Part shown: piece by piece, positions 33,439-39,067 of the stretch
How the letters are laid out: every line of letters starts with the position of its first letter
Numbering within the stretch: position 1 is the stretch's first letter
NCBI GenBank assembly: GCA_902806095.1
Contig: CADCVF010000037.1
Coordinates: 1-39,067, forward strand
Length of the DNA: 39,067 bases
Direction: 5' to 3'
From: an uncultured Rubrobacteraceae bacterium
GTDB taxonomy: Bacteria > Actinomycetota > Rubrobacteria > Rubrobacterales > Rubrobacteraceae
Program-made: the position numbers and the translations under genes
The notes under the pieces: model-generated
What the model was told of the DNA's origin: nothing
The model's input: the letters and a program-made list of their open reading frames with translations, nothing else
The model's database searches: none

Positions 33439-34638
33439 TTATGGTGGAGGACAACATGTCCTCAGAGAGGTGGCCGTAACGTTTGTTGTGGGGGCAACTC
33501 CTGTGGCATTTGCTGTTGGGATGGTGCTCATGAGCGTGGGTGCCGTAGTGTCGGTGGGCGAAAGTAGCGGAGGTGGCTGCGCTTCAGAGCAGTAGACGAT
33601 TTCGCCGAGCGACTCGCAGCCCTGTACAGTCTCGCCGTTGAGGATATTGTTGATGATGTCGATGTTGAACAGGTCCGGCCTGTCGAAGCGTCCGGAGTCG
33701 GAGGCAACGATCGCGACGTTGCGGGAATCGGGCGGGTATGCGACGCCCGCTATGGTCGCGGCGCCGAAGCGGTTGTTTTGTATGGTCGCGTTTTGGGCGT
33801 CGCGAACCGAAATGCCGCCCCGCGCGGCGTCGGGGGAGTTGCCGTGCACCTCGTTGTTCTCGATAAGTGCCTCGCCCGCGTCGGCAACGTCGCCCACCTG
33901 CTCGAAGCGGATACCGGCCCTACCGTTGTTGACCACGAGGTTGTCGTGTATCCAGAAGCCGTTCGGATGGCTGGCGGAGTCGCGGCAGTAAACGTCACAC
34001 CACAGGCCGTTGCCCTGATTGTCGTGGATGTAGGAGTTTCTCACCTCGACCTCCGTGATGGCCTTCAAGCCCGAACCCGTGAAGCCGAGGAAGTTAGGAT
34101 CATGGGTGGTGTCGTCCAACTCGATACTGTCGAAGGTGCCGTGGGCGTTGGTGATGCCCGCCGCATCGCTGCCCGTGATGTGTACCGCGTAGAGGCTAGA
34201 GTCGTTCGTAGCCATGCCCATAGCGAGCCCGGAGCCTGTGCCGGCTTCCGGTGAGCCACCCGAATATTGCCCCGTCCCACCGACGATCTTGACCCACTCC
34301 AGACGAACCGTGCCCTCGGCGCGGATCACATGGCTCAAGCCCTCACTAGCCACTATGGTAACTGATGGTTCTGGGTCGAAGGCGGGGTAGCGCTCTATGA
34401 ATGCGCCCACCGGGCCTGCGATCTCGTCGCCGTTCCCGAGTGCCACTATTGTATCGACAGAGTAGGTGCACCCTCCCGCAAGCTGGAATCGGGTTCCTAA
34501 CGTTGGGTCGTCTGCGTTGACCGTGGCGTCGAGGTCCTGGCCGCAGGGTACGTCGACTACCCTATCGGCCCCCATCAGGAACACCGCTGATAAGACCCCG
34601 ATCATAACGAGACCGATTAGTTCGCCCAGGTGTTTCAT
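33439..34638 (-). CDS. Secreted right-handed beta-helix protein with a broken Ig-like (Big_5) end
   Basis: A 399-residue exported protein: N-terminal hydrophobic segment MKHLGELIGLVMIGVLSAVFLMG, then a parallel beta-helix of Asn/Gly-rich coils (VEVRNSYIHDNQGNGLWCDV, IHDNLVVNNGRAGIRF, LIENNEVHGN, ATIQNNRFGAA, INNILNG). The end starts a Big_5-type domain, DTTAPTLMSTIPTANATGVAPTTNVTAT, but stops 10 codons later at TAA. One missing base restores FSEDMLSSTITGQT, the expected next strand, and shortly after that the sequence decays again. So the domain is truncated. Beta-helix proteins often bind or cut polysaccharides; no catalytic motif can be named here. AAGGGCGGGAG precedes the ATG at 34638. Confidence 0.78.
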   Translation of the reverse strand: MKHLGELIGLVMIGVLSAVFLMGADRVVDVPCGQDLDATVNADDPTLGTRFQLAGGCTYSVDTIVALGNGDEIAGPVGAFIERYPAFDPEPSVTIVASEGLSHVIRAEGTVRLEWVKIVGGTGQYSGGSPEAGTGSGLAMGMATNDSSLYAVHITGSDAAGITNAHGTFDSIELDDTTHDPNFLGFTGSGLKAITEVEVRNSYIHDNQGNGLWCDVYCRDSASHPNGFWIHDNLVVNNGRAGIRFEQVGDVADAGEALIENNEVHGNSPDAARGGISVRDAQNATIQNNRFGAATIAGVAYPPDSRNVAIVASDSGRFDRPDLFNIDIINNILNGETVQGCESLGEIVYCSEAQPPPLLSPTDTTAPTLMSTIPTANATGVAPTTNVTATSLRTCCPPP

Positions 34639-35114
34639 CTCCCGCCCTTCATCGGATGGCTAAGCAGCCGGGCCTCCCCCACGCTGTGTCGGGAAACCGG
34701 CTAGTAGCTGGGTAAAGCGATACTTTCGTGTGAAAGATGCCCTGGTACTGGCTATCGACATACGCCGTACTGTAGCAAACATCGCGTGCTGGCACATCAT
34801 CCATATTGCGTATTCTGAGGTAGCTTGGGCTTTGCTTGCGAACTTCCATGAGAAGGCACATTCTGTCAAGCCGACCTGGAGGCCGCTGTGGCCGCGCACA
34901 ATGGCACTGTGCCCTGCGCCATTGCTTGCAAAGAGGTTCACCCGCTTTGCAAGCTGCTTTAGATCGCGCGATTCTTGCCCGAGGTACCTGCCTCCTAGCC
35001 TCCTGTGCAGGGGGCACTGCTGGTGCATGGCCGGATGCTTTCTGGTTACCACTTGATCTTAGGCTTCGGGCCCCAACTGGGCTGTAGCATTCGTTGAGCC
35101 TGGACGCCTACGGT
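34639..35114. other. Gene-free stretch in the surface-protein block
   Basis: No convincing gene. An inverted repeat GCTTGCAAAG / CTTTGCAAGC with an 11-base loop lies at 34924-34954, just after a weaker AATGGC/GCCATT pair. The loop contains GGTTCACCC, which resembles the inverse of the 21-bp motif core. Confidence 0.5.
34924..34954. other. Perfect 10-bp inverted repeat
   Basis: GCTTGCAAAG pairs with CTTTGCAAGC around AGGTTCACCCG. No T-run follows. It could be a terminator-like or protein-binding structure between two minus-strand surface genes. Confidence 0.5.
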
Positions 35115-36587
35115 CTATGGATTGGCGTCGCTCGCCAGAAAGTCGTAGGTCCCGTCGTTGTAGTCCGCCTCGCCGTTGGTGGAGGTGTTGGCGGAGGCGT
35201 ACGCCGGAATGCCACGCCACGCCTCCATGTCCCTGGTATGGAAGCTTATGTCCCAGCCCACTTGGTTGTTCACAACGGAGTTGTAGGAGGCCACCCCGAC
35301 ATGGGGGCGCGGTGTCATGGTGCCCGGAGGTATGTCCGCGAGCGTTGTAACCCGAATGGACTGGGGGGCGACTCCGTTCGGAGTAACACGCAAGTGGTTG
35401 TCTGAGCCGTACTGGTAAGATTGCGTACCCGTGATGGTGTTGTTCACCAGGCGACTACGGTAGACCGGGCCGTGGAAATCTATGCCTACGCGGGATCCCC
35501 CAGCGTTCACCACGTTCTCAGAAATCGTGACGTTACGATACGGGGCAGTCACGCTCACCGGATCGTCCGCCGCCGCGAGCGAGAGGTAGTCGTTAGGATC
35601 AGAGAGGGTCAGCCTCAAGCCCGCAGCGTCCACTGCGACGATTTGGAGGTAGCGGCCCACAGCCCCGCCCTGGTTAAAGGAGAGCCACGCGCCCTGCGCG
35701 TTCTCTAGGTTCGTCCACTTCCCGTCCAGGGGCTGTGCGAGGGTAACGCTATCCGTCGCTGCGTCCACCGCCGCCAGGGGCGAGGAGCCCTGCACCAAGG
35801 TGACGGCGTCGCGGCCACCGCCGTTGGCGTCCAGGGAGATGCCCTCCTCCTCGAAGCCCGCAACGTCGTTAGAGCGGATCACGCAGTCGTGGAAGGAGCG
35901 ATCGGCGACAGGCAAGAGGGTGTAGTAGGCGCGGGCCTTGATGCCGACCTTGGCGAGGCGGCTCCCGGACAACATCCCGCTCCTGGTGGGGTCCCAATCC
36001 AAGGGAACGGGGTGGTCGATGTCGGTGTCCGAGATCAGGCAGTCGTACCCCGCCTGCAGGTTGACGGGGATGTAGTTGTTCCTCATGAACAGCTCGCCTT
36101 CGTGCAGCCCCTTGACTTCGTAGCCGAAGGCCCCCCGATCGAACACAACGCCCTTGTAATTGCTGTGTAGCGCAGGGGAGGCGGCGGAGGCGTAGCCGAC
36201 CTTGCTCTTGTCGGCCAAGAGCTTAAAGCCGCCCGCCTTGACCAATACGCCCACGCTGCAACCCTTGATCTGCGGGTTGATGAGCACGACGTTCCCGTTA
36301 ACGACGTTGACGCCCCTCTGTGCATTCCTTACGTTCGCGGGTGTGGGGTCGGTCGAGCACGATATGCGGGGGTTGAGGTGTACGCTATTGGCCTCAGGGG
36401 TCCACCCCTCCTCAAACGTTTGGGAGGTGGTGGCAGGCGTGGCGAAGGGATCGTCCTGCGGCGGGCTGGAGGTGCTGGGGTCGAAGGTAGTGTAGTTCGG
36501 CAGCTGTTTGACGGCAGCCAATAGCGAACCAACTATGAGCACGCATAAGATCACCGAAGCCAACAGCAAGCCGGTCTTCTTTCTCAC
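35115..36587 (-). CDS. Second secreted beta-helix-like surface protein
   Basis: About 490 residues. The start is taken as GTG 36587 (VRKKTGLLLASVIL) because AAAGG lies seven bases upstream; ATG 36602 and a TTG at 36635 are in frame. A single N-terminal hydrophobic segment serves as signal or anchor. The rest is repetitive and Asn/Gly-rich (VVLINPQIKGCSVGVLVKAGG, MRNNYIPVNLQAGYDCLISDTDID, DCVIRSNDVAGFEEEGISLDANGGG, VTISENVVNAGGSRVGIDF, RLVNNTITG), the pattern of a beta-helix. No enzyme motif is obvious. Like its neighbour it is likely an envelope or surface protein of the same block. Confidence 0.72.
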   Translation of the reverse strand: MRKKTGLLLASVILCVLIVGSLLAAVKQLPNYTTFDPSTSSPPQDDPFATPATTSQTFEEGWTPEANSVHLNPRISCSTDPTPANVRNAQRGVNVVNGNVVLINPQIKGCSVGVLVKAGGFKLLADKSKVGYASAASPALHSNYKGVVFDRGAFGYEVKGLHEGELFMRNNYIPVNLQAGYDCLISDTDIDHPVPLDWDPTRSGMLSGSRLAKVGIKARAYYTLLPVADRSFHDCVIRSNDVAGFEEEGISLDANGGGRDAVTLVQGSSPLAAVDAATDSVTLAQPLDGKWTNLENAQGAWLSFNQGGAVGRYLQIVAVDAAGLRLTLSDPNDYLSLAAADDPVSVTAPYRNVTISENVVNAGGSRVGIDFHGPVYRSRLVNNTITGTQSYQYGSDNHLRVTPNGVAPQSIRVTTLADIPPGTMTPRPHVGVASYNSVVNNQVGWDISFHTRDMEAWRGIPAYASANTSTNGEADYNDGTYDFLASDANP

Positions 36588-36730
36588 CCCACCGCCTTTC
36601 ATGAACGAGGTGGTATTCCCCGCTGGAGCGGACACGTTGACCTTACGCGACGCTGGCTTCGTCTATTCTATCCTCCTCGTCGTCAGCGGGACTCCTGTAG
36701 CCCAGTGATGAGGTGTTTGCATGCCCGCTC

Positions 36731-36780
36731 GGGCGAAACCTCGCCCACCAAGAAGCGCTCCTCCGGATGAGAGGAGCGCT
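36731..36780 (-). terminator. Two hairpins after the metallophosphatase gene
   Basis: AGCGCTCCTC pairs perfectly with GAGGAGCGCT at 36754-36780 (7-base loop), and GGGCGA-AACC-TCGCCC forms a second hairpin at 36731-36746. They lie downstream of the minus-strand phosphatase stop. No strong T-run. Confidence 0.6.
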
Positions 36781-36808
36781 AGGGTCGCCGGTTCGAGTAT
36801 AGCTTGTG

Positions 36809-38425
36809 CTACGGGCGAACCGCCACTGTAGCGCTGTCCGTGCCCGGAGATCCGGGGGCGGGCAAGAAGTTCACCTGCGCTTTGTCGGCGCTCAGTGTCA
36901 GCTTGCAGACGCCCCACGCGTTCGTTAACACCTGGTCGTACGCGGGGCTCGGGCTGCCCTGCAAGCCGTCAGAGCTATTGCCACCGAGACCGCAGACGAT
37001 GGACGTGAGCCCACCGGCAACCTTCGTACCGGTCTTGTCACGAGTGTCGTAGCGCTCGTAGAGGTGGCTGTGACCCTGCAACACGAGGTCCGCGCCGTTG
37101 TCGTAGGCCACATCAAAGAACGTCTTGGAGCAGCCGGTAGCACCTTCGCTGGTCGGGTGGTCCGTGCTTGCCGAGAACCTGCCATGGTGCCAGAACAGCA
37201 CCGTGTTCTTAGTGGTGTTGAGCTCGTTATTCAGGAAGTTCATCTGCCGGCTGCCGGCCGCACAAGACGGAGCCTGGTTCGAGGTCGGTCCCTCCGTAGA
37301 AACCGAGTTGAGGACTATCGCCCGCCAGTTGCTGTTGCCCACGTCGTAAGCGTAGAAACTCTCGGCGTTGGAGACGCGAACCGGCGTCGGGTCGGAGGTT
37401 TCGTTCCAGTACTGCTCCGAACCCACCGCCGTGGAGGAGCCGTAGTAGTCGTGGTTCCCGTACGTCGGCCTTGTGCTGTTCTTAAAGGAGCCCCAGGCGG
37501 CATCGTAGATCTGATAGTTATTGTACGTACCGTCCGGGTAGGCGTTATCCCCGGTGGTGAAGACGCCCCACGCACCACCGTTGAGCTGCGCCCTGACGAG
37601 GTCACCGGTCTCTTGGTCCCTGCTGCCGCCAGAGGAGATGTCTCCGGCACCGACCAAGACCGCAGAGCCTGTAGGCGTCTGGGTTTCGCACGCGTTGCCC
37701 ACGCCGTCGCCGTCGCCGTCGTTCTGGTGCTGGTTGAAAACGTACGGGCAGTTGTCCGAGGAATCCGGCACGCCGTCGTTGTCCGTATCGGTCGGGGTCG
37801 TAGAACCGTCGTCGCACTTGTTGCCCACGCCGTCGTCGTCGTCGTCTGTCTGCTGCGGGTTGTAAACGTCCGTGCAGTTGTCGGATGCGTCGGGTATGCT
37901 GTCTTCGTCACGATCGCCGCTGGGATCGGTGCCGCTACCATCGCTGGTAGGGAAGGTTATGAAATCCACGAACGGGTAACGCCCCGTGTCAGTGTTGCCA
38001 GCCTTCACGCCTATGGTGTGGCTGCCAGCCGGAACGTTGAGGTCGTACGTGTAGGCGACGGTAGCCTTGCCGTTGCTAATGGCCTGGGCTGGGCTGAACA
38101 CACCACCGTCAACGTTCACGCTCAGGGTAGACGAACCGCCCGACTGTCCCCCGCGAGCCACGAGCACGACATCGCCCTGGTTAGCGAAGTTCACCGTCTC
38201 TGTGGCTATCGCCCTGTTGTTGGTAAACTTCAGTGCCTGGCCGTTGGGCGGCGAGTAGAACGTGGTGTCGGTTACGACCTGGGTGCCGCTAGGCTTGATG
38301 TCGAAGTTCTCACCCTCTACGCGCGTGGCTACGTCGGCGGCATTGACCATCATGCTTGGATAGAAGAATGCCAAGAGTGTCGCCGTACCTATCGCCGCTG
38401 TGAGCAGTAACGCTATCCGCCTCAT
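36809..38425 (-). CDS. Secreted metallophosphatase with thrombospondin type 3 repeats
   Basis: About 538 residues from ATG 38425, with GGGAGG six bases upstream; a TTG two codons earlier is the alternative. After a signal peptide, residues about 30-160 look like a carbohydrate-binding-like beta domain (VEGENFD, YTYDLNVPAGSHTIGVKAGNTD). Then two TSP3-type Asp-rich calcium repeats follow (DRDEDSIPDASDNC, DTDNDGVPDSSDNC...GDGDGVGNAC). The C-terminal half is a purple-acid-like metallophosphatase: GAGDISSGG, TTGDNAYPDG, GNHDYYGSS, FWHHGRF and QGHSHLYERY. The metal-ligand residues are present. It should hydrolyse phosphoesters outside the cell, in a calcium-stiffened surface protein. It fits the phosphate theme of the window. 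Confidence 0.85.
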   Translation of the reverse strand: MRRIALLLTAAIGTATLLAFFYPSMMVNAADVATRVEGENFDIKPSGTQVVTDTTFYSPPNGQALKFTNNRAIATETVNFANQGDVVLVARGGQSGGSSTLSVNVDGGVFSPAQAISNGKATVAYTYDLNVPAGSHTIGVKAGNTDTGRYPFVDFITFPTSDGSGTDPSGDRDEDSIPDASDNCTDVYNPQQTDDDDDGVGNKCDDGSTTPTDTDNDGVPDSSDNCPYVFNQHQNDGDGDGVGNACETQTPTGSAVLVGAGDISSGGSRDQETGDLVRAQLNGGAWGVFTTGDNAYPDGTYNNYQIYDAAWGSFKNSTRPTYGNHDYYGSSTAVGSEQYWNETSDPTPVRVSNAESFYAYDVGNSNWRAIVLNSVSTEGPTSNQAPSCAAGSRQMNFLNNELNTTKNTVLFWHHGRFSASTDHPTSEGATGCSKTFFDVAYDNGADLVLQGHSHLYERYDTRDKTGTKVAGGLTSIVCGLGGNSSDGLQGSPSPAYDQVLTNAWGVCKLTLSADKAQVNFLPAPGSPGTDSATVAVRP

Positions 38426-38476
38426 CCCCAACCTCCCTTTGCTTATGCTCTTAGAGCCCCGTCAATGCCATTAATT

Positions 38477-38499
38477 GCCACACCTATTGCGAGTGTGGC
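38477..38499 (-). terminator. Hairpin after the TolB-like gene
   Basis: GCCACAC pairs with GTGTGGC around nine bases, starting three bases after the minus-strand stop at 38503. The following bases (AATTAATG) are only weakly T-rich. Confidence 0.45.
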
Positions 38500-38502
38500 G
38501 TG

Positions 38503-39067
38503 CTACTGATTCCCCCAGGAAGGCTCGGAGTCGGCCACACCGGTGTCGGTGACCTTGACTTTACCCCCTCCGCCCACACCTATCGTGTAGACTGCGGGGT
38601 TCGCCGGAGCGTCACCCAGATAGGCGATCTTCTTGCCGCTGGGCGAGTAGGAAGGCTCGGAGGCGTCGTCGACGACTTTGAACCCGCTTCCCCCCCCGCT
38701 CACGCCTATCGTGTAGATCGCTTCGTTCGTTCCGTCGTATTCCTGGCCGCTGGGGGGGTAGCCCACGTAGGCGATCGTTTGGCCGTCGGGCGAGTAGTCG
38801 GGCTGGGAGTCGTTCGAGTCGTTGTCGGTGACCTTGGAGGTCCCTCCTCCGCGGGGGTCTACCGTGTAGATCTCGCTGTCGTTCCCGTCGTAGCCCTCGT
38901 AGGCGATCGTTTGGCCGCTGGGCGAGTAGGAAGGATACAAGTCGTCCGTGTCGTTGTCGGTGACCTTGAGCGCCCCTCCCCCGCGCACGCTTATCGTGTA
39001 GATCTCCAAGTCGTTTCCGTCGTAGCCTACATAGGCTATGTTGTTGCCGTCGGGCGAGTAGCAAGGC
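38503..39067 (-). CDS. TolB-like beta-propeller repeat protein (5' end outside window)
   Basis: A frame open to the right edge, ending TAG at 38503. It is built of four near-identical PD40/TolB-type units: each has an AYxGYDGND.EIYTI strand, a GGG turn, KVTDNDSND, and a YSPxGQTIAY closing segment. The units are about 43 residues and very similar in DNA, so duplication is recent. Such proteins form beta-propellers that sit outside the cytoplasm and bind other proteins or surface polymers. No signal peptide is visible because the start is beyond the window. It is upstream of the metallophosphatase on the same strand. Confidence 0.75.
   Translation of the reverse strand, partial: PCYSPDGNNIAYVGYDGNDLEIYTISVRGGGALKVTDNDTDDLYPSYSPSGQTIAYEGYDGNDSEIYTVDPRGGGTSKVTDNDSNDSQPDYSPDGQTIAYVGYPPSGQEYDGTNEAIYTIGVSGGGSGFKVVDDASEPSYSPSGKKIAYLGDAPANPAVYTIGVGGGGKVKVTDTGVADSEPSWGNQ

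Noticed and set aside
33145-33595. Plus-strand frames opposite the beta-helix gene end
   Set aside because: Gly/Trp-rich shadows of the minus-strand gene and its decayed tail, without ribosome sites.
34660-35052. Minus-strand frame of about 130 codons between the beta-helix genes
   Set aside because: No recognisable motif, no ribosome site, and it covers an inverted repeat; likely chance.
36787-36806. GGTTCGAG-like tRNA T-loop
   Set aside because: No acceptor stem or anticodon arm around it; no tRNA fold can be drawn. No tRNA or rRNA was found in the window.

Overview
The window is about 39 kb of GC-rich bacterial DNA. It has Shine-Dalgarno sites, frequent GTG/TTG starts, Tat or lipoprotein signals and a glyoxylate shunt. 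Gene content (PhoX, TerC, CorC, DUF6510 operon, malate synthase A with isocitrate lyase, actinobacterial-style lipoproteins) suggests a deep-branching actinomycete, possibly Rubrobacter-like. That assignment is from protein style only; no rRNA or tRNA gene was found.

Layout. 0.4-3.5 kb: a broken GMC oxidoreductase followed by a PhoD-like phosphatase. 3.6-7.7 kb (mostly minus strand): a CapA-like lipoprotein, a small barrel-like protein, a TPM-type protein interrupted by a TAA, then a plus-strand lipoprotein. 8-12.3 kb: a metal-related group (CorC/HlyC, a frameshifted ZIP transporter, TerC) with small proteins, a 141-bp MITE-like element and several copies of a dispersed 21-bp motif. 12.3-18.5 kb: a Wzz-like remnant, PhoX behind a convincing PHO box, an orphan beta-class DNA methyltransferase, and a sirtuin overlapping an arylsulfotransferase-like lipoprotein. 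18.7-20.3 kb: a decayed mobile-element segment (MerR-like DNA-binding protein, unknown protein, CHC2 primase/helicase that has lost its TOPRIM region). 20.7-24.3 kb: a secreted alpha/beta hydrolase, a stop-interrupted DUF2007-like gene, and the three-gene operon of sulfite-oxidase-like enzyme, ferredoxin reductase and DUF6510.

24.3-31.2 kb: central carbon metabolism. Malate synthase and isocitrate lyase lie on the minus strand, a LysR regulator diverges from them, and an isocitrate/isopropylmalate dehydrogenase family gene lies beyond. GTCAGC-rich hairpin repeats with compensatory stem changes bracket this block. 31.2-33.2 kb: a DUF4126-like membrane protein, a SAM methyltransferase and a protein-deglycation pair (LMW phosphatase plus fructosamine kinase) whose kinase has lost its catalytic core. 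33.4-39.1 kb: a surface block, all minus strand, of two beta-helix proteins, a metallophosphatase with thrombospondin-type-3 repeats, and a TolB-like repeat protein that runs off the end.

Themes. Phosphate acquisition recurs (PhoD-like, PhoX with PHO box, purple-acid-like phosphatase). Gene decay is frequent: two in-frame stops, two single-base frameshifts next to short runs or repeats, and several internal deletions. The single-base cases could be sequence errors; the deletions cannot. Intergenic DNA is unusually rich in short repeats of several unrelated families, and these are the most unusual feature of the window.
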